Shown here piece after piece: positions 23,238-34,500 of a DNA stretch of 64,000 nt. Position 1 is the stretch's first letter. The number at the start of each line of letters is the position of its first letter. The notes below the pieces were generated by a model that saw only the letters and a list, made by a program, of their open reading frames with translations, had not been told where the DNA came from and searched no databases. The DNA comes from Mortierella alpina (Eukaryota > Mortierellomycota > Mortierellomycetes > Mortierellales > Mortierellaceae). The stretch spans positions 3,162,001-3,226,000 of the forward strand of contig JANATF010000004.1 in the NCBI GenBank assembly GCA_029449245.1. Reading direction: 5' to 3'. The position numbers and the translations under genes were made by a program.

Positions 23238-23771
23238 ATGTTTGGAATCACAAAAGCCATCATGCGTGGAGCCTCGAGGCAGCAGCTCACCTCCAAGCGT
23301 GGACGCAATCACTACAAAGGTACCGTCTCCCGGTCCCAATGCCTTGCCAGTGAAAGCTCGGCTTAAGCAAGAACGATCACGACAATGCCCATGAGTGAAC
23401 AGCAAGAAACTGACCCTATACACCGTGTTATATTTGCACACATCCATAGGAACTGGAAGCGGTGCCATGGGTCGCCATACCAAGCGCGGAGGCTATTTGA
23501 TCGAGTGGGAGAAGGTCCGCGCTTTTGTGGTGCCAGACTTGACTGACTTCAAGGTACAAAGCACATGCACCAGTTTCTTACACTGATGAAGGTTTACTAC
23601 GTATAGTCAACTGACAGAACTGTTCTCTCCTGACGTTTCGTGCCTATCTTGCGATCCATTTAGTTGCTGCCCTATGTCTCTCGCTCCACTCAAAAGACAA
23701 CAGGAGCATTCACGGCAAAGGACTACTTCAGAAAGAGCGAGGCTGCCATCCCCGAGAAGATTGCCTCATAA
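23238..23771 (+). CDS. MRPL27: Mitochondrial large-subunit ribosomal protein mL41
   Basis: Structural protein of the mitoribosomal large subunit (yeast MRPL27, human mL41). Exons 23238-23319, 23450-23553, 23664-23771 give 97 residues, normal for the family. The N-terminus is a basic, amphipathic presequence-like stretch (MFGITKAIMRGASRQQLTSKRGRN). The family core follows: MGRHTKRGGYLIEWEKVRAF, then VVPDLTDFKLLPYVS, whose last part crosses intron 2 cleanly. The C-terminus (FTAKDYFRKSEAAIPEKIAS) is typical. Both introns are GT-AG. The gene is divergent from MAK21 and is followed in tandem by ATP synthase subunit d. Confidence 0.93.
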
Positions 23772-24195
23772 ACAGTGGAGTCGCTCATCAGGACTATATC
23801 CAACAATCCCACTCAACCCGGCTGTCGCAAATTCTTGGATGTTGTCGTTCTTTCTTAGCACTTCATACTTGGAGAGACGACGATCTTTTTCTGCCTCTGG
23901 TGCGCATCCCACTCCCAAACAAACCACCACCCATTGTATATCTACTCTTTTCTTCGTCTTGCTGCGTCCGCACTGCATAATAAACAACGAATGCTGACCG
24001 AGCTGCCTTCTCTCGCCCGGCGAACATGTTTTGTGCTGGTTGATCCAAGTCGGGTTGTTTAAGGGGTATCTCGCGCACTGAAGAGTTCCGCTCCCGCCAT
24101 GCGCACCGTCTCGCATCCACCCATTCTCGCTCTCTGCTCTCGCTCACTTTCTCTCCACTCCCCACTCCCCCCCTCTCTCTCTCCCTCCCTCCATC
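23772..24195. promoter_or_regulatory. Intergenic spacer with pyrimidine-rich leader of ATP synthase subunit d
   Basis: The spacer is 424 bp long. The last 75 bases before the ATG (about 24118-24195) are almost pure C and T, with repeated ctctct and ccctcc runs. Pyrimidine-rich leaders are typical of highly expressed nuclear genes in many fungi. No other gene is seen. Confidence 0.5.
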
Positions 24196-25215
24196 ATGTC
24201 CGCTGTCAAGGCTGCTGCTGCCCACATCGACTGGACCAAGCTGTCCACATCCCTCGGCCTCAAGACTGAGACCGTTGCTGCCCTGAGCGCGTTCCGCAAG
24301 CGCAATGAGGAGGCCCGCCGTGTCCTGTCTGATCTCAAGGAGCAGAAGACTGCCGTCGACTTTGCGCACTACCGCAAGGTCCTCAAGAACCAGGCCGTCA
24401 TTGACGAGGTCGAGAAGTCCTTTAAGGCTTTCAAGCCCACCTCCTACGATGTCCAAGCCCAGATCAAGTCCATTGAAGCTGTCGAGTCCAAGGCTGTACG
24501 TTTTTTTTGGATGACAATCCCAATTGCTCACGTTCCTTGTCCATGCTCTACTTTCTTTCTACACGATCGGCTCCTTGCACCCAATTCTTTTTCTGTTCCT
24601 TTTATCAATAACCACCACATTCAGAAAAAACAGCAACACCATCCTTTTACATGCATGTGCTCACCACGGTGACCGACAGGACGGGAGTTGACAATCTACG
24701 TGACTCGCAAGTGCAGACGTATTAATCCATAACGTTTTTGGCTGCTGTTCACGCTTAGCTGGAGCGCGCAAAGACGACCGCCACGAAGGTCGAGGCCGAG
24801 CTCGCTGACCTCGAAGCTACGTTGAAGAACATCGAGACCTCTCGTCCCATTGAGGAGCTCACGGTAGGTCAAAGTTTTGCTGTGGTTGATAGAAAAACTG
24901 CTCAACAAGATGACAAGACGTCAAGACGACAGGATACGGCTATGGATATGGATTGGATCGTCAAAGCACTTCATACAACAAACAAGGATCGTTTCGGTCC
25001 ATGACAGGATCAGCAAGAGATCAGGCGCATATAAAAAACTTGCGTCATAATGCCTGGATAACTAACAAAGGTATCATGCATGTACTCTTTCTTAGGTCGA
25101 TGATGTCCTCAAGTCTCGCCCTGAAATCGCTGAGCATGTGGACGCAGCGGTGGCCAAGAGCAAGTGGGAAACCAAGGGTTACAACGACAAGTTTGGATAT
25201 GTCACCCTCTTCTAA
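24196..25215 (+). CDS. ATP7: Mitochondrial F1Fo-ATP synthase subunit d
   Basis: Peripheral-stalk subunit of ATP synthase. Exons 24196-24495, 24759-24863 and 25096-25215, all phase 0 with GT-AG introns, encode 174 residues, equal to yeast Atp7. Recognition rests on the family N-terminus AAAAHIDWTKLSTSLGL, the HYRKVLKNQAVIDEVEKSF region, the coiled segment KTTATKVEAELADLEATLKN, and the C-terminal SKWETKGYNDKFGYVTLF. Codon use is strongly biased to C-ending codons, consistent with high expression. Introns are fairly long (263 and 232 bp). Subunit d works with b, h and OSCP in the stator. Confidence 0.94.
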
Positions 25216-25333
25216 ACCAGCGCTTCCCGAAGATAATGCCTAATCCGTATTGAAATGGTCGCTTTAATCCGAGCATGTGCATATGCATTCCATGCCTACT
25301 CATGGCACCGCAACACACTTCCGAGTGAGAGAT

Positions 25334-26956
25334 CTAAGGGAAGCTTCCTAGGGAGTAGTTGTACTGCACCAGAGGAGTTACCGGAGCTTGCCCTGGAGCG
25401 ACATTGCTGTTGTTGCTGTTGTTGTTGTTGTTGTTATTGGGGTTGTTACCATTGTTGAAGTTGTTGTTAGCAGGGTAACTGTTTGGAGGTCTGTTGTTGG
25501 AAAAGTTGTTGTTGGGTCCATGATTAGGGTAACTATTGGGGGCACTGTTGGGGTAGCTGTTAGAGGGTCCGCTGCCAGGTCCTTGTGGGAAACCGGGGTA
25601 CATTGATGGCATATTGTTGTTTGTGCTGTTATGGCTACTGTTGCTCTGGGGCGGGTAGCTGTTGTTGTTGCTGTTGTTACCACCTTGGTTGAAAGGCTGG
25701 GGCTGGGGCATGTGAGGCATGTGATTCGGGTATCCTCCCATGTTAGGACCCTGAGGAGGTCCTGATCCAGGTGCTGCACCATATGGCCCAGGGATGGGCG
25801 TGTTACCAAACTGAGGTGAGGCATTGTTGGGGAATGGGCCGCCTGGCATCCCTGCGCCACCTAGTGGTCTGAAAGGTGTATTGTTCGGGTTTCCATACTG
25901 CTGGTTGAATCCTGGCCCCGAGGTTGCAGGCCCGCCGTAAGGCGATGGGTTCGGCTGAGGCGGAAATGCTTGGTGTTGTGCTGGAGGGAATGGCCGGGCA
26001 CCCGGATTGAAGCCGCCAGGGCCTGGATGCTGGTACATGTTGCCAGGGTAAGGAGCGGGTGGCCCTCCTGTGTGCATATTGTTGATTCCTGGGCTCCCGT
26101 AGTTGCTAGTAGGAGGCGTATGTGGGACGGGATGCATGTTAGGCCCGCCCTGGAACCCGGGCTGGCTGTGTCGAATGGGTGGGTGGATCTGGGCCTGGGC
26201 TGGGGGAGGCGTGGTTCCTGCTGCTGGCGGGGGAGCCTACACGAGCAGGACAAATGGAACAAGAAAGACATGGTATTAGATGTCTATTCCTAGTAAGCTG
26301 TTGCAGCGTCCTGTCTCTACTTGCAACCCCACACTTCCGTCCTTACCGCTGCATAGAACGTCAGCTCGAAATAAATGTCGCCGCTTGCAGTGCCACTGTA
26401 CTTGATTGGGAACCACACTAGACGAGTATTATAAAGCCAGCGAGGCAAGAGTCATGGGTGAGCAACCTGAGAAGGAAAAAATAATAATAACAAAAGCCGA
26501 TATGACCTCCAATGCTCATATCGATATGACGGAGAATCACAGCTGTACTCTACCATCAAGCTCGCCCTTGTCGATGACTTCATTCAAGAGTAGGACTCCC
26601 TCGCCAATCAGTTCGTTTTTCTTGCCTTCGTCATAGACCGAGACGAGCATGTCGAGTTGGCCATGGAAGACATCGAGGCGCACCTGTTTGAGTTTGAGTT
26701 GCTGCTGATGTTAGAGCTAGTCGCCGATGTTGTCCTTACATTGAAAATCAAGAAAGCAGAAACAGAGGATGACTCGACTTGCCTCCTGATCCCACTCGGG
26801 CTCGACCGAGGCGATTAGCGAAGCGCGCGTGCGCTTCTTTTGCTCGCCCAGCTTGAGCTGGACATAGGGCGACTGCTTGCCTCCGCTCCTGTTGATGAGT
26901 TTCCTGCCCTTGATGGGGATGGCGACCAGTACGCCCAGTTTGTGAGGAGTGGTCAT
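25334..26956 (-). CDS. N-terminal C2-domain protein with long Pro/Asn/Gly-rich tail (Inn1/Fic1-like)
   Basis: Exons 26956-26783, 26704-26554, 26417-26347 and 26236-25334 encode 432 residues. The N-terminal 130 residues form a C2 domain: LGVLVAIPIKGRKLINRSGGKQSPYVQLKLG, VEPEWDQE, QVRLDVFHGQLDMLVSVYDE, LIGEGVLLLNEVI, and VWFPIKYSGTASGDIYFELTFYAA. The rest is Pro-, Gly- and Asn-rich (PPPAAGTTPPPAQAQ, runs of N near the end) and should be disordered. This layout is that of fungal ingression proteins such as Inn1 and Fic1, whose C2 acts at the cytokinetic ring and whose Pro-rich tail binds SH3 partners; role by analogy only. Several acidic Ca2+ ligands of classical C2 domains are not evident. Intron 1 needs a GC donor (GCAAGT) and ends at tandem cagcag acceptors. 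Confidence 0.82.
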
Positions 26957-28549
26957 GGAGGCGGGTCTGGATTGAGGAAAGTGTTAGAGAGAAAGAGAGA
27001 GGGAGTGAAAGAGAAAAGAGAGAGTAGCGGATGGAACGGAGGTTAAGCGGCAAGGTAACGAGATGATGGGCGCAAAGAGTCAGATGGAATCAGAAGCCTC
27101 AGGGCGGAAAAAAGAAGTGCGAAATGTTTATTTTCTCAAGTGCTATTTTGAGTGCGACACACCATGGAGGTCAGAGAAGTCTAGCGAGTACATACATCAA
27201 GCGTGAAACGGCATTCTCACGTAGAAACGACGACGTGCTCAGCCGGAAGGGAGCTGTCGCGAAAACATCCCATGTATCCATGATCACACACCACTCTACA
27301 ATGATACCTATTAGCATTAGGACCATGAGGCGCCTTCTTTGATGGATCCAGCCGCCTTTCACCAGTGCACACATCACCATTCAGTGTACCCAGACGATCA
27401 GAGTCATTCGTATTCTGTTCTCCGTCATGCGCAAGTCCTGGCTATGGACAGCAGTGTGCAAGGACTATGCGGAGGCAGTCATGGCTGATATTCAGCGCCA
27501 GGAGCAAGCGGTGCTGGATTGGGGGCAGCAACGAAACGTAACCTGCTGAGCGTGGAACGACTAAACCAAGAGATGATGAAGCAGCAGACCCTGGAGTTCA
27601 AAGCTATGCTAAGCAGTTGCTGGTAGAGGCTGTTTGAATAAGGAAGAGTGGAGGTCATGGAGGACGCTTGCAAAGGAGCATGGGCAAATTTTGGTGATTG
27701 CTGAAGAGCAGGCTTATGAGGTGTGAAACTTTGGAGAATGTTGCAGCCACCTTCAACTCGCGAAACTAGACTTAGATAGCAGCACAAGGAGGTGTGGCGA
27801 TGAAGCGAAGGGCTCGTTCTGAGGACGAGGGAATGGTTGCAGGCGGCTTGTTGCAAGAGCAACTGCAAGCAGATAAAGAAAAATGGATGAAGGTGCGGCG
27901 AGAGGACTTTTAAGCGGATGTCCAGTCGCGCGCACGCACTGTACTGCAGTGTGGCCAACTTCAGGTCTGCCGTGATGGAGACGCGGTGCAGGAGCGGGGG
28001 GTGGGGGATGAGGATCCACTGTCGCACCAAATAGAGACGGGCCATCGCTGGGTCTTCAAATCCTCGTTGGACAGAGGTCGGATCGGCATGAAAGTGAAAC
28101 CAAGTGGCCTCAGGGCATGTTCCGCGTCTTCGACGTCGATCGTCCTCTCGTCCATGCCCGCCTGTCCCCCACGGCTCGCCTGTCCCCCACGGCCCGCTGC
28201 ATTGCTGGAGCCCCACTTGCGCGTTGCTGCACTCCCGAGGGGACTGTGGGTGAGCAGGTTAGCAACTAACCTAGGGGGCCACAAGAGTTCGTCCGCCGAC
28301 TGCCGTACGGAGTGTAGTACGGAGTTGAAGGCGATCCAAGGACCTATCAGTCTTGCGTGCTTCCTCGCACTGTAGGTTTATTGTTATGTTTTTTCTTCTC
28401 TCTTCCATTTACTGTGCTTCTTGGGCTCTTCCAGGCTCTCGTCCTTCCTTCGCAGCCCTCGCAGCCCCCGCCTTTCTCGCCTCTTCTCATTCCGCAGCCC
28501 ATCGACGTTTCGGCCCACCTTTTTTTCACTTCACAAAGTAATCAGTCCA
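26957..28549. pseudogene. Intergenic region with a probable decayed coding stretch (27342-28375)
   Basis: No intact gene is supported. On the plus strand a frame from ATG 27342 runs to 27624, interrupted by one TGA at 27486, and includes helical sequence (NLLSVERLNQEMMKQQTLEF). A second frame runs from 27800 to 28375 with one TAA at 27911 and reads LLQEQLQADKEKWMKVRRED and later HRWVFKSSLDRGRIGMKVKP. The coding-like, Gln/Glu/Lys-rich character with scattered stops and a frame change suggests a decaying coiled-coil gene, but it could equally be an intron-broken gene or chance. A short direct repeat (cctgtcccccacggc, twice) lies near 28160-28195. The first 300 bases hold the C2 gene's promoter. 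Confidence 0.3.
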
Positions 28550-29131
28550 ATGACCCAAGCTGAATTCATTCCTTGTGTGATTCCGTCCGCACGCAGCCTT
28601 GCCTCCATCCCGAATGAGATTGCCTGCTCCGCGTACCTGACGGAACTGGTTGGTGAGTTGCCCCTGGCGGCCTCACAGTTTGGCTTGGTTCTCGCTACAG
28701 CTTTGGACCTGGAGGAGAAGGCGGGGAGAATATGCCCTGAGGCACCTGAAGTTGGCACAGTGTCAGAGCAAGAGGTGGAACAGCCGCATTATCGGTCTCA
28801 TGCTATTTCCCTCGCAGCAGCAGCTGAACATCCATCGACTGTGGTCGATGCCACGCTGTACGGATATGCCGCCACTTTCTACGCCCGTTGCGAGTCCTTA
28901 CTCATGCAAGCTGCGATATCAACCGTAACCACGAATGAAACCAGCAAAGAGGACAAAATACGTTTGGCGTCGGGTGAAAGCATGTCACTGGCCCTGCAGA
29001 GCAGCACCGTCGACCCGGTAGCGCAGGAGCATTACAGGAACGTGTTCTCAGTTGTCTCTGAGATTTTTTCTCGCCGTTCTGCGCACGGCGTTTCCTCAAA
29101 GGAAGGGCAGGCGAAGGGTAAGGCCGCATAA
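28550..29131 (+). CDS. Hypothetical helical protein
   Basis: Uninterrupted frame of 193 residues from ATG 28550, which follows a C/T-rich leader. The frame stays open upstream to 28421 but that part is Ser/Arg/Pro low-complexity, so the internal ATG is preferred. The protein looks all-helical and Ala/Ser/Glu-rich (AYLTELVGELPLAASQFGLV, HAISLAAAAEHPSTVVDATL, ATFYARCESLLMQAAIS), ending in a small basic tail (EGQAKGKAA). There are no membrane helices or catalytic motifs. Repeating helices of about 35 residues could be TPR- or 14-3-3-like, but I cannot show it. It lies 48 bp ahead of the GNAT gene on the same strand. I do not recognise a family. Confidence 0.6.
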   Translation: MTQAEFIPCVIPSARSLASIPNEIACSAYLTELVGELPLAASQFGLVLATALDLEEKAGRICPEAPEVGTVSEQEVEQPHYRSHAISLAAAAEHPSTVVDATLYGYAATFYARCESLLMQAAISTVTTNETSKEDKIRLASGESMSLALQSSTVDPVAQEHYRNVFSVVSEIFSRRSAHGVSSKEGQAKGKAA

Positions 29132-29179
29132 CAATTATGGGTGGCAAAAACAGTCAAAACGAGTCGCTTGTGTGTGTCC

Positions 29180-29937
29180 ATGACTGAAACCTTGGCTTTT
29201 CTTGAAGTAGACGCCGAAGAAGCATGCGACATGTTCTATTGTATCAACGACATTTGGAGGCCTGTGCTAGAATCGCATGCCTCGATCGCGGAGAGCACGC
29301 GAGGAGTAAAGTTTGTGATATCCGAGGAAGACCTTCTCGCCGCTGAGCCAGGGCTTCGCTCGAGATGTCTGGAGGTGCTAGAAAGCCAGGGGCTGGTTCT
29401 TGGACCCATGGTTGAGAGCGATATCAAGCTGATGATCGAGTCCAACCACATCCCATACTCGGAAGACTATGGGCGCCAAATCATTAAGCGCTCACAATGT
29501 TTTCGAAGCAGGACTGGAGACATGGTAGCATGGGCTGGCACGCATGGAGACTGTGAGTGTGGCTACAAGGCTGATGACATTATCGGTCTCATTTTACCTT
29601 TCTTCACCGTACTAACAGAACGACGTTGTTGTTCGCCTTGGAAATAGTTTCCATTGCCGCGCTGCATGTGCTTCCTGAATATCGGAAGCTGGGACTTGGA
29701 AGACTTGTCCTGCAGAGTCTCGCTCTGATGCATGTGCGACTGGCGCGCCACATCCTCTCCACCAAGGGTGACGATAACTCTATTCCGCGCACGGCGCTCT
29801 ATGCACATGCAGACTGCGTGGATGACAATATCCCGACCATGGTGTTTATGGAGCGCTGTGGATGGCGCCGTGTGGGCAACTTTCTCTGGGTGGGTGTTGT
29901 CCCTCACAGCCAGGCTCGCCCCGTAGCAGCAGAGTAG
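29180..29937 (+). CDS. GNAT-family N-acetyltransferase (FR47-like)
   Basis: Exons 29180-29552 and 29648-29937 (95-bp GTGAGT-AG intron) encode 220 residues. The C-terminal half is a clear GNAT core: RTGDMVAWAGTHGD joins across the intron to FSIAALHVLPEYRKLGLGRL. This contains motif A (V-L-P-x-Y-R-x-x-G-L-G) for acetyl-CoA pyrophosphate binding, followed by YAHADCVDDNIPTMVFMERC and WRRVGNFLWVGV, the family's last strands. The seamless motif across the junction supports the splice. The N-terminal half resembles the GLYAT/FR47-like extension, so a small-molecule amine acceptor is plausible, but the substrate is unknown. I use ATG 29180; the frame is open a further 13 codons upstream. Only about 150 bp separate it from HOP2 downstream. 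Confidence 0.82.
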
Positions 29938-30087
29938 ATCGCAGCTGCTACTTGCGCCACCATAAATTTTGCCGTCGTCAACGAATGCGCTCGTTCCTTT
30001 TCTCCTCAGTCCTCATTCTCTACTCATAGCTCCAATCACTTGCACGCCACACACACACGCACACAGAAGCAACACAGCCCCGCACGA

Positions 30088-31375
30088 ATGCCAAAGGAAA
30101 AGAAGCAGGCTGCCAGCAAAGGCGGCGACAAGGTACTCTCAGCAGCATTCGCGCGCTCAACCTTGCATTCGGCTACATGGACGCGACTCTTGAGCAGCAA
30201 AGCTGACAGCACTCTTGCGTCCACATATCTTGATACAGTCCGAGAAGCTCGTACTGGACTACCTGGTCAAACAGAATAGGCCGTATAGCGTTAGTAAGTA
30301 CCGTCGACCCCGCAGCCTTGACGGCTCCAGTACATGTAGCATTATTATGCTCATTCAACTTATTTGACGTTTTTTTTTGTTGATCAGCGGACATTGTTTC
30401 CAATCTTCATGCTGCAGTTTCGAAATCGGAGTGCCAGCGCGTTATTAATGCGCTGGTGGACAAGGACCTGGTGACAATGAAGCTTTATGGAAAACAAGCC
30501 ATCTACGTGGCTCGACAGGTACAGTCTGTAGCTTAAAATGAGGCAACAGGTCGTTTGCAACTCCAATATTCGAACGTCCGGCTCACTCGCGCTACGACCT
30601 TTAGGATACCATCGAAACAGCAACGCCCGAGGAACTCGCCGCCGTTGACAGTGAAATCAGCAGCCTTCAGACACGCACCATGGAGGCCAAGTCAAGGAAT
30701 AGGCAACTGACTTCAGGTAATCGGCAACGGCGCTGTCATGTCCATGATTCGAGCCACTACGACATTCAGCTCATGTGCTTTGTACTCTTTCATAGAACTG
30801 TCGGCTTTGAAGTCGGCTCTTACCACAGATCAAATCACCTCCAGGTTGGAACAACTGAGATCAAAGGTTTGTGTCGTTCAAAAAAAAAAAAAAAGACTTT
30901 GGTATATGGCCGTCTGCCGGAGGGTCCTAAATAGCCTTCTCTAACATCAACACCCTCCTGCTAGAATGAAAAGTCAAGAGAGCACTTAGAACAGCTACGC
31001 TCTGGCACTCAGCTGGTCACAGCAGAGGAAAAGACGCGGGTAGTCAAGGAGATGGAAAAGCACCGGAAGCTATGGATTCAAAGGCGGCGCTTGGTATGCC
31101 CGGAGCCTCTACGATCGCTTTTGTCCAGGAGCACTATGCGATATTGTTTAAACTGACATTCTTCTCTACAATAGTTCAAGGACATGTTCGCTACTGTGAC
31201 GGAGAACTTTCCGAGCAAACCCAAGGATCTGTTGGTATGTGGCGCGAGTCAGTGTGGACGTCTCATGTCATTCAATGCGCTGACCCTGCGTTTCGTTTTA
31301 CAATAGGAGGAACTGGATATCGATACCCAGGACTCTATCGACGTCAACACTAATCCTTTGCAGCTCATGGCCTAG
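30088..31375 (+). CDS. HOP2: Homologous-pairing protein 2 (Hop2/TBPIP), meiotic recombination
   Basis: Nuclear partner of Mnd1 that stimulates Dmc1/Rad51 strand invasion. Eight exons in 1.3 kb: 30088-30132, 30239-30293, 30388-30518, 30605-30716, 30796-30866, 30965-31093, 31175-31234, 31307-31375; 223 residues, as expected (about 217). All introns are GT-AG and in phase. The N-terminal winged helix reads KLVLDYLVKQNRPYS, then TDIVSNLHAAVSKSECQRVI and LVTMKLYGKQAIYVARQD. The central leucine-zipper coiled coil (SEISSLQTRTMEAKSRNRQL, LSALKSALTTDQITSRLEQL) is followed by the C-terminal helix RKLWIQRRRLFKDMFATVTE. Its presence implies that meiotic machinery is retained. The gene converges on the H+-ATPase, with 163 bp between stop codons. 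Confidence 0.93.
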
Positions 31376-31538
31376 CTACAGTTGTATTATTGTGCTGCAC
31401 TGGTGCTATCGCAAAGGAAACCATAGTTACCTTTTCAACAACTTCACAGGATCACAGGAGGCAACTTAGAGCACAACAATTTTTCTTGGAATACATGTAT
31501 TAAAAAATCTATTTGTATGTACGATGAGTTGGGAGAAT

Positions 31539-34500
31539 TTACTTGGCCTCCTCGACGACCTGGGTCTTCTTCTCCTGGAAGGAGGAAACGACAGCAGTCA
31601 TGACAGCGACCTTGCGGACCTGATCGATGCTCTCCCAGACGCGCTTCTGCTGGATGACGACAGCCTTGCGGGAAGCCAACTTGGTGCGACGGGTCTTGGT
31701 GGGAACAAAGGTGGCAGTCATCTCAAACGACCAGCGCTTGAACATCTGGACCTTGACGACATCGAGCATGATGAAGTACACGAAGGAGATGAGCAAGACA
31801 ACAATGGCCTGACCGGCGGGAACCTTGGGAGTCAAACCACCAAAGATGACCATCAACAGAGCAATAATCTGGGTGCCGATAATGACAACGGCGAAGATGG
31901 GCGAGGGCAGGTTCTCCCAGAAGTAACCGGTAAGACGGGTCGAGAAGATGACGAAGTGAGGAGCGGACGAGATGTGAAGGTACATGATCGACTCGAGTCT
32001 GCGCTCCTCCTCGGGTGCCTTGAGGTCAACGGGCTCGTAGCCGTAGACGTGCCAGAAGATGTAGAAATGGGCAAAGGACAAGGCGGTCAAGAGAATTCCG
32101 AGGACAATGGACATGGTGATCAACTGACCAATTCTCCACTTGTCGGGGTGAGCCGAGATCTGGGCGTTATCGACAGCAATAACCAGGGTGGCCAAGTCGT
32201 TCAGGATGCAAATCAAGATGAGCAAGTGAGCGGGGAGGGACCAGTCATAGGCCATGACGACGACGAAGAAGAACATCAAGAAGTGGACGGTGGAGGTGAT
32301 ACGGTAAAGGGCATAAGAGCGCATGCGCTGGAAAATAGCACGGGAGGTCATCAAACCGTCGACAATGGTCGACAGGCCGGGGGCGAGCAGGACAATATCG
32401 GCAGCAGAGCGGGCAGCATCAGTGCATCCGTGGACAGCAATACCGACGTTGGCCTTCTTGAGAGCGGGGGCATCGTTGACACCATCACCAGTCATACCGA
32501 CGAGGATACCACGCTTCTGGAGCAACTCAACGACACGGTACTTGTGCTCGGGAATAACGTGGGCGAAACCATCAGCGCGGATAACGTGCTCAGTAATCTC
32601 ATCCTCAGACTTGTCAGAGTCGACTAAGTGGCCGGCATCCAACATGACACGCTGCATACCGAGACGGTGGGCAACTTCCTTGGCAATAATCAACTGGTCA
32701 CCGGTAATCATCTTGACAGCGACACCCATATCGTTACAGCGGCGAATGGTCTCGGCAGAGTCAGGGCGGGGAGGATCAATCAAGGAAATCATACCAATCA
32801 ACTCCCACTTGTCCATGTTGCCCTCAACGGTACGGGCGACACCGAGAGCACGAAGACCACGCTTGGCAAGAGAGTTGACGGCACGGACTGCATCATCATC
32901 ACCACCGACGAGGCGGATAATAACCTGGGGAGCACCCTTGGCGACCTTGAAGGTCGAGTTGGTGTCGAGCTTGGTGATGGTGGCCTGGGTCAGCTTGGTG
33001 GAGGGGTTGAAGGGCAAGAAGGAGGTGACCTTGAAACCGGGAACCTCGTGCTTGTGGGTACGACCCTGCAAGATGGCGAGCTGGTCCTCAGCGGCGGTAC
33101 GGACAGCAAACTCAATGGGATCGTTGGCACCAGCCTCGGCAGCGAGGTAAGAGTACAGGAGGATGTCATCGGAAGAGTAGTTGTTGGCGAGGTAGGGCTC
33201 ATCAAAGGTCAACTCGTTCAAAGTAAGAGTTCCGGTCTTGTCGGAGCAGAGAACAGAGACAGAGGCCATCTCCTCGACGGCTGTCAAACGCTTGACGATA
33301 ACCTTCTTGGCGGCGAGCTGCTTGGCACCGACAGCCATGGTGACGGACATAACAGTGGGGAGACCGACGGGGATGGCAGCGACAGTAAGAACCAGGACCC
33401 TTCCGAGAACAGTGAGGAACTCGCCCCTGCCGTCCTTGTCACCCTTAAAGTGAACGAGCTGGTAGACCATGATGATGACAACGAGGACGACGGTGATGAG
33501 GATCAAGAAGTTACCAATGCGGTTGATGATCTTCTGGAAGTGACCCTCCTCGGTGGTGATGGAGATGAGGTTGGCGGCACGACCAATGAAGGTGTCACCA
33601 CCGGTCTTGGTGACAACAGCCATCTGCTGACCCTGCTTGACGATCGAGGACGAGTAAACGACGTTGCCCTTGTTCTTGGCAACGGGGAGGGACTCACCGG
33701 TAAGGGCAGACTGGTCAATCAAGAGATCACCCTCAGTGGCCTCACCAGTGGCACCAATTCCGAGAAGACGACCATCAGCGGGGACAATGTCACCGAGACG
33801 GAGAACAATGATATCACCGGGAACCAACTGGTTGACATCCAACTCAACCAGATGGCCATCACGCCAGCAGCGGGTCTTGAGGGCAAGAGTCTGACGGAGA
33901 GCATCCAAGGCGGACTCGGCCTTGGACTCCTCAATGAAACCGATACAGGCGTTGACGAGCAACAGGGCGAGAATGATTCCAAAATCCAACCAGTCCTTGA
34001 CAACAGCAGAAATAATACAGGCAACCTCAATCAAGTAGGCGATGGCTCCAGTGAAGTAGCTGAGGAACTTGAGGAAGGGGTTGCGCTTGACCTCGGCCAA
34101 CTCGTTGGGGCCGAATTGGGCGAGACGCTTGGCAGCCTCATCCGTGGACAAACCCTGCTTGGGGTCGGTTTGGAGGAGAGCCTCGAGCTCGGGCGAGATC
34201 TCATCGGCGTGCTCGTGGTGGACAGCCTCTTCGACCTCGAGCTTACCCTTGGTCTGGGTGTCTATTGTGACAGGTTGAAAGAAAGAAAAAATAGCACAAG
34301 GATTAGGACAGCTGGTTGCGAGACGAGAAGCACGCAGAGAGTAGGGGAGGGGGGGTGTAGCAACCCGGGGAAACGCTGGTTGTGATGATATTATTGTTTG
34401 TGCAACAGGGCGATAGGCTAGCACAGTAGGCCGGCGGTCCATCTGTTCCAACGATTGTATTTTTGGACGCAGAGACGAGGACCAGTGGCAGGATTGGGCG

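Noticed and set aside
27479-28216. Minus-strand open frame of 245 codons
   Set aside because: Composition is patchy (runs of Ser, Leu, Pro, Trp/Gly) with no motif, and it overlaps the more protein-like plus-strand frames. Probably chance.
32628-34385. 585-codon frame antisense to PMA1
   Set aside because: It is an exact shadow of a highly biased coding strand and has Gly/Asp/Asn-rich nonsense composition.
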